A stretch of 64,000 bases of DNA. Origin: Agromyces albus (lineage in GTDB: Bacteria > Actinomycetota > Actinomycetes > Actinomycetales > Microbacteriaceae). A model generated the notes under the pieces. That model saw only the letters and a program-made list of their open reading frames with translations. It ran no database searches and was not told where the DNA came from. Location: NCBI RefSeq assembly GCF_004134825.1, contig NZ_SDPN01000004.1, positions 98,372 through 162,371 of the forward strand, in the 5' to 3' direction. Shown here piece after piece: positions 15,822-24,885 of the stretch. The position numbers were made by a program, and so were the translations under genes. Numbering within the stretch: position 1 is the first letter of the stretch; every line of letters begins with the position of its first letter.

Positions 15822-17806
15822 GCGCCGCGACCCTGCAGCTGCCCGCCCTCGACCGGGAGCTCTCGCCGCACACCGGCTGGACCCGCGAGCACTGGGCCGC
15901 GCTCGCCGACCGCATCCTCTCCTCCTCGCGCCCGTTCGCGTCGCCGGGACACGCCCTCATCTCGTTCCCGGGTGCGCCGGGCGGCTACGGCAGTGCGGTC
16001 GACGGCCTCGAGGGCTTCGCGCGCACGTTCATGCTCGCCGCGTTCCGCATCGCGGGCTCGCCCGGCGACACCGGCGCGCTCGCCGCGTGGTTCAGCGAGG
16101 GGCTCGACGCGGGCACCGATCCGTCGTCGCCCGAGCGGTGGCTGCGCCCCGACGAGATCGGCCAGGCGAAGGTCGAGGCCGCGGCGCTCGCGATCGGCCT
16201 GCACCTCACTCGCGACGTCATCTGGCATCGCCTCGGCGCTCGCGTGCAGGGCAACATCGTCGGCTACCTCTCCACCGTCATCGGCCAGCCGTACCCGCCG
16301 ATCAACTGGGTGTGGTTCCGCATCGTCGTCGAGCAGTTCCTCGCGAGCGTCGGCGGCCCCCATCGCCGCGACGACATCGAAGAGGACCTCGCGATCGCCG
16401 ATGGCTTCTTCAGGGCCGACGGATGGTTCTCCGACGGCTCCTCTCGAGCGTTCGACCACTACACGGGCTGGGCGCTCCACCTCTACCCGGTGCTGTGGGC
16501 CGGCATGGTCGCCGGCGACCCGCAGCACGAAGAGCGCCTCGCCCGGTATCGCGCCCACCTCGACCGCTACCTCGACGATGCCGTCACCCTCATCGGGGCC
16601 GACGGGTCACCGCTCATCCAGGGTCGCAGCCTCGTCTACCGGTTCGCCGCCGCCGCGCCGTTCTGGGCGGGCGCGCTCGCCGGGTCCGAGACGCTCGCGC
16701 CGGGACTCGTGCGCCGCGCGGCGAGCGGCATCGTCCGGCACTTCGCCGACCGCGGGGCACCCGATGCCCGCGGCATCCTCACCCTCGGCTGGCACCACGA
16801 GTGGCGAGCCATGGCGCAGTCCTACTCCGGACCCGGCTCGCCGAACTGGGCGTCGAAGGGCATGCTCGGCCTCGCCCTGCCCGCCGACCACCCCGTGTGG
16901 ACCGCGGTCGAGGAGCCGCTTCCCGTCGAACTCGGCGACGTGCAGCGAGTGATCGCCGCGCCGGGCTGGCTTGTCAGCGGCACGCGTGCCGACGGCCTCG
17001 TGCGCGTCGTCAACCACGGCACCGACCACGGCCACGAGGGCGAAGCGCAGACCGACCCGCCCCTGTACGCGCGATTCGGCTACTCGACCGCGACGGCACC
17101 CCTGCTGCGCGGCATGGGGGTGGCGCATCCGCTCGACGGCTCGGTCGCCGCGATGCGCGATGGCCTTCCAAGCCACCGCTCCGGCTTCGCCCGCGGCCCG
17201 CTCGAGTCGCTGCTCGGCGACGACGGGGAGGAGTTCGGCTGGGGGACATCCGTCGCCCGTGCGCACTGGATCGACGACGCGCCGACCGGTCCCGATCACG
17301 GCGACGGGAGGGCCGCGACCGCTGTGACGCGCGGCCCGCTCATCGAGACGTGCTCGCTCGTACGCGGCGCCTGGGAGGTGCGGTTCGTGCGTGTCTCGAC
17401 GACCGGCGACGAGGACGTTCCCGCCGCCGTCATCCGCGTCGGGGGGTGGACCCTGTCGGGCGATGCCGCGCCGCTCATCGAGGGAGCCGTCGCGAGCTGC
17501 AACGGCCTCACGAGCGCCCTCGTGCCGCTCGCCGGATTCGAGGACTCGGGCGTGCGCGAAGACCTCGATGCGACGCCGCTCGGCGCCCACTCCGCGACGC
17601 CGTGGTGCAGCACGGCCGATCAGGTGACGGATGCCGCGTGGCGCATCGTCGCCGTCCTGCTCTCGGGCGACGCCAACCCGCCGTCGCCGGCTCCACAGGT
17701 CGATCTCCTCGGCGCCGACCGGTGCCGCGTGGAGTGGCCCGATGGAGCCGTGATCTCGATCGACCTTCCGGAGGTGAACCGAGCCCGAGTGCCCCGCCAA
17801 CCCTGA
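15818..17806 (+). CDS. DUF2264 domain protein, probable cytoplasmic glycan-processing enzyme
   Basis: 662 residues. The N-terminal 380 or so residues match the DUF2264 pattern: WAALADRILSS, LEGFARTFMLAAF, WLRPDEIGQAKVEAAALAIGL, NWVWFRIVVEQFL and DGWFSDGSSRAFDHYTGWA, an alpha/alpha toroid reminiscent of unsaturated glucuronyl hydrolases and lyases. The C-terminal 250 residues are beta-rich. No signal peptide. DUF2264 genes often neighbour heparinase-like lyases and sugar transporters, as here, suggesting a hydrolase or lyase on acidic oligosaccharides; the activity is not established. Translation is coupled to the preceding dehydrogenase (ATGA). Confidence 0.85.
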   Translation: MSAATLQLPALDRELSPHTGWTREHWAALADRILSSSRPFASPGHALISFPGAPGGYGSAVDGLEGFARTFMLAAFRIAGSPGDTGALAAWFSEGLDAGTDPSSPERWLRPDEIGQAKVEAAALAIGLHLTRDVIWHRLGARVQGNIVGYLSTVIGQPYPPINWVWFRIVVEQFLASVGGPHRRDDIEEDLAIADGFFRADGWFSDGSSRAFDHYTGWALHLYPVLWAGMVAGDPQHEERLARYRAHLDRYLDDAVTLIGADGSPLIQGRSLVYRFAAAAPFWAGALAGSETLAPGLVRRAASGIVRHFADRGAPDARGILTLGWHHEWRAMAQSYSGPGSPNWASKGMLGLALPADHPVWTAVEEPLPVELGDVQRVIAAPGWLVSGTRADGLVRVVNHGTDHGHEGEAQTDPPLYARFGYSTATAPLLRGMGVAHPLDGSVAAMRDGLPSHRSGFARGPLESLLGDDGEEFGWGTSVARAHWIDDAPTGPDHGDGRAATAVTRGPLIETCSLVRGAWEVRFVRVSTTGDEDVPAAVIRVGGWTLSGDAAPLIEGAVASCNGLTSALVPLAGFEDSGVREDLDATPLGAHSATPWCSTADQVTDAAWRIVAVLLSGDANPPSPAPQVDLLGADRCRVEWPDGAVISIDLPEVNRARVPRQP

Positions 17807-17862
17807 ATTTCGCGGCCGCCCGGTCGCGAACTAGCATGCCCCCGAATGAGGAGTACAACGCA

Positions 17863-19125
17863 ATGAAGCGAACATTGGTCTCAGCGGCCGCGATCACCGC
17901 GGCCATCGGACTCGCACTCACCGGCTGCTCGGGCGCCCCCGCCCAGCAGGAGGACGAAGGTCCGGTCACCTTGAGCGTGTCGGTCTGGAACATGGAGCAG
18001 ACGCCCGAGTTCCAGGCGCTCTTCGACGCCTTCGAGAAGGCGAACCCCGACATCACGATCGAGCCCGTCGACATCCTCGCCGACGACTACTCGGAGAAGG
18101 TCACCACGATGCTCGCCGGCGGTGACAAGACCGACGTGCTCACGATGAAGAACGTCACCGACTACGCGCGCTACGCGAACCGCGGCCAGCTCCTCGACGT
18201 GAGCGACGTCGTCGAGTCGCTCGGCGCCGACAACCTCGCCGGCATCGAGCCGTTCGACCTCGACGGCGAGTACTTCTCCGTCCCCTACCGCCAGGACTTC
18301 TGGCTGCTCTACTACAACAAGGGCCTCTTCGACGCGGCGGGCGTCGAGTACCCCGACCACATCACGTGGGACGAGTACAAGAGCATTGCCGAGCAGCTCA
18401 CCGGCGAGACCGGTGGCCAGAAGGTCTTCGGCACCTACCACCACTACTGGCGATCGGTCGTGCAGGCGATCGCCGCAGCACAGACCGGTGGCGACCTGCT
18501 GAGCGGCGACTACGGGTTCATGGAAGACCAGTACTCGCTCGCGCTCGACCTGCAGACCGGCGGGAACGCGCTCGACTTCGGAACCGCGAAGACGCAGCAG
18601 ATCAGCTACCGCACGATGTTCGAGACCGGCCAGGCCGCGATGATGCCGATGGGCACGTGGTACATCTCGGGAATCGCCGCGGCGATCGAGGGCGGAACGT
18701 CGACGGTCGATTGGGGCGTCGCGCCGATGCCGCAGATCGATGCCGGTGAGGAGACCGTGACCTTCGGATCGCCGACCGCCTTCGCCGTGAACAAGAACTC
18801 GGAGCACCAGGACGCGGCCAAGAAGTTCCTCGAGTTCGCAGCCGGCGAAGAGGGTGCCAAGGCGATCGCCGCGATCGGCGTCGTGCCGGCCTTCTCGTCC
18901 GACGACGTAACCGCGGCCTTCACGGCACTGCCCACCGACGACCTGTCGGTCACCACGTTCAGTGAGCCGAAGGACGTCGTGCTCGAGATGCCCGTGAGCG
19001 AGTACTCCTCGGACATCAGCACCATCCTCGATGAGGAACACGAACTCATCATGGTCGGCGACGCCTCGATCCCCGACGGCATCGCCACGATGGACGAGCG
19101 CGTCACGGGCGACGTCCTCGAGTGA
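17863..19125 (+). CDS. extracellular sugar-binding lipoprotein (CUT1 ABC transporter)
   Basis: 420 residues from ATG 17863, with GAGGAG upstream. The signal peptide ends in a lipobox, LALTGC, with the lipidated Cys at about residue 21. The mature part fits the family 1 MalE/UgpB-type binding proteins (SVWNMEQTPEFQALFDAFEKANPD at the start, FGSPTAFAVNKNSE near the hinge). It would capture oligosaccharides outside the cell and hand them to the two permeases that follow. A strong hairpin separates it from the permease genes. Ligand unknown; the locus suggests an acidic oligosaccharide. Confidence 0.93.
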   Translation: MKRTLVSAAAITAAIGLALTGCSGAPAQQEDEGPVTLSVSVWNMEQTPEFQALFDAFEKANPDITIEPVDILADDYSEKVTTMLAGGDKTDVLTMKNVTDYARYANRGQLLDVSDVVESLGADNLAGIEPFDLDGEYFSVPYRQDFWLLYYNKGLFDAAGVEYPDHITWDEYKSIAEQLTGETGGQKVFGTYHHYWRSVVQAIAAAQTGGDLLSGDYGFMEDQYSLALDLQTGGNALDFGTAKTQQISYRTMFETGQAAMMPMGTWYISGIAAAIEGGTSTVDWGVAPMPQIDAGEETVTFGSPTAFAVNKNSEHQDAAKKFLEFAAGEEGAKAIAAIGVVPAFSSDDVTAAFTALPTDDLSVTTFSEPKDVVLEMPVSEYSSDISTILDEEHELIMVGDASIPDGIATMDERVTGDVLE

Positions 19126-19129
19126 TCCC

Positions 19130-19164
19130 TGCGGGGACCCCGCCTTCCCGGCGGGGTCCCCGCA
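19130..19164 (+). terminator. 15-bp perfect hairpin after the binding-protein gene
   Basis: TGCGGGGACCCCGCC (19130-19144) and GGCGGGGTCCCCGCA (19150-19164) form a perfect 15-bp stem with loop TTCCC, five bases after the stop codon and before the permease start. No T-tract follows. It may act as a partial terminator or as a 3' shield that raises binding-protein over permease expression. Confidence 0.75.
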
Positions 19165-19200
19165 CCAGCTCGCACCTGAACCAACCCCGGAGGAACCGCC

Positions 19201-20115
19201 ATGGCGATCGCCGCAACGCGCGCACCGGTGCGCCCGCAGTCCAGAGCCCGAGCGCGGCGCAACGCGCTCGTGGGCTGGAGCTTCATCCTGCCCAACTTCA
19301 TCGGGTTCGCGGTGCTGACCCTCATTCCCATGGGCGCCGCCTTCGTCATCGCCTTCATGGAGTGGGACTCGTACTCGCCTCCCGAGTGGGTCGGCTTCGA
19401 CAACTTCGAGCGGATGCTGGGCAACCAGTCCTTCTGGATCGCGCTCGGCAACACCGCCTACTACGCCGCCGGCCACATCCCCCTCACGATGCTCGCCGCC
19501 CTCGGCCTCGCGCTCCTCCTGAACAAGCGGATCCGCGGCCTCGGCTTCTTCCGCACGACGATGTTCTTCCCGTACATCACGTCGCTCGTGGCCGTCGCGG
19601 TCGTCTGGAACATGCTCTTCAACCCGACCATGGGCCCGATCAACCAGTTCCTCGAGTGGATCGGCGTGCAGGACCCGCCGGGGTGGACGACCACGTCGGC
19701 CTGGTCGATGCCCGCCGTCATCATCACGAGCGTCTGGCGTGACATGGGCTACTACATGGTGCTCTATCTCGCGGGTCTGCAGGCCATTCCGCAGGAGTAC
19801 TACGAGGCCGCCGACGTCGACGGCGCGAATGCCTGGCAGCGGTTCTGGAACATCACGATCCCGTCGCTGCGGCCGACGACGTTCTTCGTGCTCATCATGG
19901 TCACGATCGCGAGCTTCAAGGTGTTCGACCTGATCGTCGTGATGACCGACGGCGGCCCGGGCCGCGCGACCCTCGTGCTCTCGCAACTGATCTATGAAGA
20001 GGGCATCACGGAGAATCGCTTCGGATACTCGTCGGCGATCTCGCTCGCGCTCTTCCTCATCGTGCTCGTCTTCACCGTCGTGCAGTTCCGCATCCAGAAG
20101 AGGAAGGAGGACTGA
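19201..20115 (+). CDS. sugar ABC transporter permease, MalF-type
   Basis: 304 residues with about six membrane segments. The EAA loop that contacts the ATPase is visible in EYYEAADVDGANAWQRFWNI (about 200-219), and GGPGRATLVLSQLIYEEG is typical of MalF/UgpA-like proteins. CCCGGAGGA precedes ATG 19201. The stop shares one base with the next start (TGATG). Together with the following permease it forms the channel of a CUT1 importer; no ATPase gene lies in the operon, so a shared MsiK-type ATPase is expected from elsewhere. Confidence 0.93.
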   Translation: MAIAATRAPVRPQSRARARRNALVGWSFILPNFIGFAVLTLIPMGAAFVIAFMEWDSYSPPEWVGFDNFERMLGNQSFWIALGNTAYYAAGHIPLTMLAALGLALLLNKRIRGLGFFRTTMFFPYITSLVAVAVVWNMLFNPTMGPINQFLEWIGVQDPPGWTTTSAWSMPAVIITSVWRDMGYYMVLYLAGLQAIPQEYYEAADVDGANAWQRFWNITIPSLRPTTFFVLIMVTIASFKVFDLIVVMTDGGPGRATLVLSQLIYEEGITENRFGYSSAISLALFLIVLVFTVVQFRIQKRKED

Positions 20116-21035
20116 TGTCCGTCACCAGTACCCTCCCTGAAGTCGACCGGCTCGCCGACGAGCTCGCACCCCCGGCCGCCGGCCGCCGGCTGACCGCGAA
20201 GCGCCGCGGGCCGAGGTTGAAGCCCGCGAAGCGCGTCCTCCTCTACGTGCTGCTCGCGGCACTCACGCTGCTCATCTTCGTGCCGTTCTTCTGGATGGTC
20301 TCGTCGTCGCTCAAGCACAATAACCAGGTCTTCTCGATTCCGATCCAGTGGATCCCGACCGAGTTCGTCTGGTCGAACTACGTCGACATCTGGACGCGCA
20401 TCCCGCTGCTGACCTACCTGAAGAACTCGCTGTTCCTCTCGGTCACGATCACGTTCCTGCAGGTGCTGACGGGCAGCTTCGCCGCCTACGGCTTCTCGAA
20501 GATGCGCTTCAAGGGCCGTGACGTGCTGTTCGTCATCTACATCGCGACGATCGCCGTGCCGTGGCAGGCCTACATGATTCCGCAGTACATCATGATGCAG
20601 AACGCCGGCCTCGTGAACACGCACCTCTCGATCATCCTGCTGCAGGCGTTCGGCGCGTTCGGCGTGTTCCTCATGCGGCAGTACTACATGACGATCCCCG
20701 ATGAGCTGAGCGAGGCCGCCCGCATCGACGGCCTCAACGAGTACCGGATCTGGTGGCGGATCATCCTGCCCCTCACGAAGCCGGCACTCGCGAGCCTCGC
20801 CCTGCTGACGTTCGTGAGCACGTGGAACGACTACATGGGTCCGTTCATCTACTTCACGAGCAATGACCTGTGGACCGTGCAGATCGGGCTGCGGTCGTTC
20901 GTCGGCCAGTTCGACGCGGAGTACGCCATGATCATGACCGGATCGGTGATCTCGGTCATCCCGATCGTGATCGTCTTCCTGCTCGGCCAGCGGTTCTTCA
21001 TCCAGGGCATCGCGACGAGCGGATTGAAGGGCTGA
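20115..21035 (+). CDS. sugar ABC transporter permease, MalG-type
   Basis: 306 residues with six predicted membrane segments; a cytoplasmic N-terminal tail of about 40 residues rich in Lys/Arg comes first. The EAA motif is ELSEAARIDGLNEYRIWWR (about 197-215), and the C-terminus FFIQGIATSGLKG is the classical MalG-type ending. It pairs with the preceding permease. Confidence 0.94.
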   Translation: MSVTSTLPEVDRLADELAPPAAGRRLTAKRRGPRLKPAKRVLLYVLLAALTLLIFVPFFWMVSSSLKHNNQVFSIPIQWIPTEFVWSNYVDIWTRIPLLTYLKNSLFLSVTITFLQVLTGSFAAYGFSKMRFKGRDVLFVIYIATIAVPWQAYMIPQYIMMQNAGLVNTHLSIILLQAFGAFGVFLMRQYYMTIPDELSEAARIDGLNEYRIWWRIILPLTKPALASLALLTFVSTWNDYMGPFIYFTSNDLWTVQIGLRSFVGQFDAEYAMIMTGSVISVIPIVIVFLLGQRFFIQGIATSGLKG

Positions 21036-21037
21036 CC

Positions 21038-21784
21038 GTGGGCACCGACGCCGACCAGCGCGCGAGCATCGATCGGCGGCCGAAGTCGGGCATCGCGCGA
21101 GTGCTCGCGCCGAGCCGCGAGACGTTCGAGAACGTGTTCGACACGGTCTACCAGGCGCTCGCGATCGCGTTCTCGGTGGCCGTCGCGGGCGTGCCGCTCG
21201 TCGCGGCCCTCACCGTCGTCGCCCAGCCGCTCGCGGCGTGGCCGTTCCTGCTGCTGTGCGCCGTGCCGCTCGGGCCGGCGATCACCGCGGCGTTCAGTTG
21301 CTTCGAACGCGCAAGGCGCACGGGTGACCTGCGGCCGATGCGCGACTTCTGGATCGCCTACGCCGGCACCGCCAGGCGTGCGCTCGGCGTCTGGGTCGCG
21401 ACGCTCGTGCTGGGCGCGATCCTCGTGCTCGACGTCATGTTCCTGTGGGGCACGGAGTTCGCCGCGCTCGTCGGTCCGCTTCTCGCCGTGGTCGGCGCAC
21501 TGCTCGTCGTCACGGCGCTCGGCTCGTTCGCCGGCATCGCGCGGCATCCCGAGTCGCGTGTGCGCGACATCCTGAAGGCCGCGCTGTTCCTCGCCGTCAG
21601 GCGCTGGCCGGTCTCGCTCGTGACCCTCGCCATCCTCGGTGCGTGGGCCACGATCATCCTGGCCCAGCCGGTGGTCGGAGTGCTCGGGCTCGGCGGCTTC
21701 GCGCTCTACCTGCTCTGGAGCAATTCCGCGGCCGGCTACGCGTCGCTCACGCGCGAGTCCGAGGCCACTCCGACCACCCGATAG
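21038..21784 (+). CDS. DUF624 (YesL-like) membrane protein
   Basis: 248 residues from GTG 21038, two bases after the stop of the permease gene, so coupled translation is likely. Five to six hydrophobic segments. DUF624/YesL proteins are found almost only beside CUT1 sugar transporters and glycan-degrading genes, yet have no proven role. The stop is one base away from the stop of the convergent HesB-like gene. Confidence 0.82.
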   Translation: MGTDADQRASIDRRPKSGIARVLAPSRETFENVFDTVYQALAIAFSVAVAGVPLVAALTVVAQPLAAWPFLLLCAVPLGPAITAAFSCFERARRTGDLRPMRDFWIAYAGTARRALGVWVATLVLGAILVLDVMFLWGTEFAALVGPLLAVVGALLVVTALGSFAGIARHPESRVRDILKAALFLAVRRWPVSLVTLAILGAWATIILAQPVVGVLGLGGFALYLLWSNSAAGYASLTRESEATPTTR

Positions 21785-21785
21785 C

Positions 21786-22073
21786 TCAGACCTGCTGCGG
21801 CACGACGTCGAAGGCGACGCGGCCGTCGGGGGAGACGCTCGCGTCGAGTGTCTTGTCCGAGAGGGCGACGGCGGCATTCTCGCCGAGGTAGACGCGGGCG
21901 CCGGCCTGTTCCACGATGGCGTCGCTCTCCTCGGGGGTGGGGACGATCTCGACGGCGAACTCCGTGCCGGCCGGATCCTCCGCGTTGATGCGGAGTCCGG
22001 TGCCGTCGGGGCCGCCGCTGCGATCGACGATCTCCTTGACGACCATGGTGGCGGTGTCGGTCAGTGTGAGCAT
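21786..22073 (-). CDS. HesB/IscA-like protein without the usual cysteines
   Basis: 95 residues from ATG 22073, with AGAGGAGA ahead. The sequence follows the HesB/Fe-S biosynthesis fold (MLTLTDTATMVVKEIV, GLRINAEDP, ARVYLGENAAVALSDKTLDASV), but contains no cysteine at all, so it cannot carry an iron-sulfur cluster the way A-type carriers do. Cys-free HesB-like proteins of this size occur in actinobacteria with unknown function. Stand-alone gene between two transporter operons. Confidence 0.75.
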   Translation of the reverse strand: MLTLTDTATMVVKEIVDRSGGPDGTGLRINAEDPAGTEFAVEIVPTPEESDAIVEQAGARVYLGENAAVALSDKTLDASVSPDGRVAFDVVPQQV

Positions 22074-22187
22074 GCGATTCTCCTCTGCGATCACGAAGTG
22101 TCCACCCTTCAGGATCGCCACAGACTCGGCAACCCCTTGAGATCGAGGCGCGGATGCCCCAGACTGGGCGCCCTTGGGGACCCGTCG

Positions 22188-22234
22188 GGTGGTATCGATA
22201 CGCGTCCGGCTTCGCCGGGCGCTACTCAACCACC
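22188..22234. repeat. intergenic inverted repeat of the GGTGGTT/AACCACC type
   Basis: GGTGGT at 22188-22193 and AACCACC at 22228-22234 frame an inner hairpin, GCGTCCGG-CTTCG-CCGGGCGC (about 22202-22222). Similar elements (a GTGGTTGAGTAGC arm with a TATCGATACGC partner) recur between genes in Microbacteriaceae genomes; that is from memory. The element includes the stop codon of the DUF624 gene, whose last residues PVVE are encoded by the arm. Confidence 0.65.
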
Positions 22235-22923
22235 GGGGCCGCTGCGTAGCGTCGCACGAGTTCGTCGAATCCGAAGGTCGTGTTGACGATCAGGATTCCG
22301 GCTGCCGCGAAGGCGGGTGTGAAGAATGCCAGGCTCGGCCCGACGAGCGGGATGAGCGTCGCTGCATACGCGACCGCGATGAGCATGAGCCACGCGAGCG
22401 CGACATGCGGGCGGGATGCCACCGACCGCCCGGCCACGACGAGGAGTGCGGATGGGCGACCCGAGACGCCCGTCGCGACGGCACACGAGAGCGCCACGGC
22501 GAGCACGATCGCGATGACCGCGAGGAGGACCGCGCCGGCGACGACCACCGCCGTGTTCTCCGTGAGGATGACGTTGTAGGCCATGAGGAGGGCGAGGAGC
22601 GCGACGAGCCCCCAGTACCACCCCAGCGAGGTCGTCCCCGACGCGAAAGCCCGCCAGAACCGGCGGAACGCAGTCCCGGGGGAGCCGCGCTCCTGGAGGA
22701 GGGCCCGCGAGGTCGAGAGCGCGGCGAACAGCGCTGGGCCGAGGGGCAGCATCGAGACGACGCCTACGACGACGGCCAGGTGCGTCGGCTGCCATCCCAC
22801 CAGTTGCTCGAACAGCACATAGGGAATCGCGCACGCGACCACGCTCACGGAGACCGCGACGACGTAGGCGACGTTCAGCAGTGCCCGCGCAAGGGGCCCG
22901 TCGTGCGCGAAGCCCTTCATCAT
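22222..22923 (-). CDS. DUF624 (YesL-like) membrane protein of the second sugar ABC operon
   Basis: 233 residues from ATG 22923, whose ATGA overlaps the stop of the upstream permease gene. The open frame continues further upstream, but only as a shadow of that permease. Five to six membrane segments. As in the first operon, the DUF624 gene is the last gene after two permeases. The C-terminus PVVE and the TAG stop are supplied by the arm of an intergenic repeat, suggesting that the repeat replaced the original end. Confidence 0.82.
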   Translation of the reverse strand: MMKGFAHDGPLARALLNVAYVVAVSVSVVACAIPYVLFEQLVGWQPTHLAVVVGVVSMLPLGPALFAALSTSRALLQERGSPGTAFRRFWRAFASGTTSLGWYWGLVALLALLMAYNVILTENTAVVVAGAVLLAVIAIVLAVALSCAVATGVSGRPSALLVVAGRSVASRPHVALAWLMLIAVAYAATLIPLVGPSLAFFTPAFAAAGILIVNTTFGFDELVRRYAAAPVVE

Positions 22924-23810
22924 CCCTTGACCGCTCCGATCGACATCCCCTTGATGAAGTATCGCTGGAAGGCGGCGAAGATGATCACCGAGGGGACGAT
23001 GGCCAGGATCGCGCCGGTGTAGATGAGCTCCCACTGCGAGGTCAGCAGGCCCATCATGCGGCTGAGGGCGACGTTGATCGTTCCCGCCGACGAGGAGTCC
23101 AGGAACACGAGCGGAATGAAGAAGTCGTTCCAGAGGCCGAGCGCCTGGATGATGATGAACGCCGAGGTCACGGGCATCAGCATCGGGAAGACGATCGTCC
23201 AGAACGTGCGGAGCCGGCCGGCCCCGTCCATGTGGGCGGCTTCCTCGACCTCGGTCGGAACGCCCTTGATGAAGCTGCAATACAGGAGCACGCCGAAGGA
23301 TGCCGCGCCTCCGAGATGCACGAGGATCACGCTCGTCAGGGTGCTGTACAGGCCGACGTCGTCCATCGCCGATACGAGCGGGATCATCCGCACCTGGAAG
23401 GGGATCATGAGCCCCGCGATGAAGAGGATGTAGATGAATCTCGACGTGCGTCCGCCGATGCGCTCGATGCCGTACGCCGCCATCGGCACCAGGGCGATCA
23501 GCAGCACGATCGTGCCGACGGTGATGACGAGGGTGTTCCAGAGCGCCTCGCCGTATTGGGTGTCCTGGAACAGCCGTACATAGTTGTCGAACCTGAACGA
23601 CGTGGGCAATCCCATCGGATCGCGCGTGATCTCCGCGTAGTTGCGGAAGGAGTTGAGCAACGCGTAGACGACGGGGAACGACACCACGATGACGAGCACC
23701 GCGAGGACGACCATCGAGACGACTTCGCCACGGCCCAGCCGGACCCGCTCGGCCTTCCGGATGCTGCTGCGCGACGCCGGGCGCTGTGCTTTCGTGGATT
23801 GCGTGCTCAT
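22920..23810 (-). CDS. sugar ABC transporter permease, MalG-type
   Basis: 296 residues, six membrane segments after a basic N-terminal tail. The EAA motif reads EVEEAAHMDGAGRLRTFWT and the C-terminus YFIKGMSIGAVKG is typical. Its start overlaps the stop of the MalF-type gene by 4 bp, and its stop overlaps the DUF624 start by 4 bp. Confidence 0.93.
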   Translation of the reverse strand: MSTQSTKAQRPASRSSIRKAERVRLGRGEVVSMVVLAVLVIVVSFPVVYALLNSFRNYAEITRDPMGLPTSFRFDNYVRLFQDTQYGEALWNTLVITVGTIVLLIALVPMAAYGIERIGGRTSRFIYILFIAGLMIPFQVRMIPLVSAMDDVGLYSTLTSVILVHLGGAASFGVLLYCSFIKGVPTEVEEAAHMDGAGRLRTFWTIVFPMLMPVTSAFIIIQALGLWNDFFIPLVFLDSSSAGTINVALSRMMGLLTSQWELIYTGAILAIVPSVIIFAAFQRYFIKGMSIGAVKG

Positions 23811-24832
23811 GCCTGGATCTCCCGTTTGCGCATGTACCGATTGGCCAGGACCGTGCTCACGATGACGACGATGAAGAGCACGATGGCCGCGGCACTGCCG
23901 TAGCCGGCGCGGTACTCGCCGAAGCCGACCTTGTAGATGAAGAAGGCCATCGTCTCGCTCACGAATCCGGGGCCGCCGCTGGTCAGCACCATGACCTGGT
24001 CGAAGATCGTCCAGCCGGCGATCACCGCGAGGGTCATGTTTACGGTGACGGCGCCGGCCAGCATCGGCCAGGTGACGAAGCGGAAGACCTTCGCGTTGCT
24101 CGCGCCGTCGATCTTCGCCGCCTCCACGAGCTCTTGCGGCACGGACTGCAGGTTCGCGAGGTAGATCAGCGTCGTGTTGCCGCCGAGCGTGAAGCAGACG
24201 ATGAAGAGGAGCACGCCGACCACGAGATCGCTGTCGCCCAGCCAGTCCTGGGCGAGGTCGCCGAGGCCCAGGTCGCGCAGCAGCGTGTTCACGGAGCCGA
24301 AGTTGAAGTTCAGCATGTACTTCCAGATCGTCGCCGCGATGAATCCGCTGACGAGTGCAGGCAGGTAGACGATCGTGCGGAAGAACCCCTGCCCTCGGTT
24401 GAGCTTGTCGAGCAGCAGCGCGACCACGAGGGAGATGACGTTGATGATGACGGCCGAACCGAGGCCGAGGAGGAGCGTGTTCCTGACGGCATTCCAGAAC
24501 CGCCCGCTGCCGAGGATCTCCTCGTAATTGCGCAACCCGATGTAGTCGTACGAGCTGTTGACGCCGTCCCAGTCGGTCAGGCTCAGCTGCAGCGACTGCA
24601 GCGAGGGGAGGATGACCATCACGAGGTAGACCACGAGCGCCGGCAGGATGAACATGAACATGCCCCAGCGCTGCCGGCGGAAGCGGCGTGAGACGACGCG
24701 TACCGGCGCGACGTCGGCGGCGGGGTGGTCACCACCGGGGCCTTGGGGTTGCGCCAGCGGTTCCAGCGGCCCATCGCCCGTCAGGCGCACGGCCGTGGCG
24801 ACGGCCGTGGCCTGTCCCTCTCGATCACTCAT
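23807..24832 (-). CDS. sugar ABC transporter permease, MalF-type
   Basis: 341 residues with a cytoplasmic N-terminus of about 55 residues, then six membrane segments. The EAA motif is ELVEAAKIDGASNAKVFRFV, with TSGGPGFVSETMAFFIYK downstream. Follows the binding-protein gene after a hairpin, and overlaps the next permease by 4 bp. No ATPase gene is present in the operon. Confidence 0.93.
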   Translation of the reverse strand: MSDREGQATAVATAVRLTGDGPLEPLAQPQGPGGDHPAADVAPVRVVSRRFRRQRWGMFMFILPALVVYLVMVILPSLQSLQLSLTDWDGVNSSYDYIGLRNYEEILGSGRFWNAVRNTLLLGLGSAVIINVISLVVALLLDKLNRGQGFFRTIVYLPALVSGFIAATIWKYMLNFNFGSVNTLLRDLGLGDLAQDWLGDSDLVVGVLLFIVCFTLGGNTTLIYLANLQSVPQELVEAAKIDGASNAKVFRFVTWPMLAGAVTVNMTLAVIAGWTIFDQVMVLTSGGPGFVSETMAFFIYKVGFGEYRAGYGSAAAIVLFIVVIVSTVLANRYMRKREIQA

Positions 24833-24885
24833 TCGTCTCTTCGTTCCCGGTAGGGGCCTTCTCGGCCCGTCATACGGTGGCGGAT

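Noticed and set aside
16087..17862. Long upstream extension in frame with the first sugar-binding lipoprotein gene
   Set aside because: It overlaps the DUF2264 gene in another frame and would bury the lipoprotein signal peptide; the real start at 17863 has a good ribosome site.
22924..23280. N-terminal extension of the second DUF624 gene
   Set aside because: It is a shadow of the MalG-type permease, Arg/His/Pro-rich, and the ATGA overlap at 22920-22923 marks the start.
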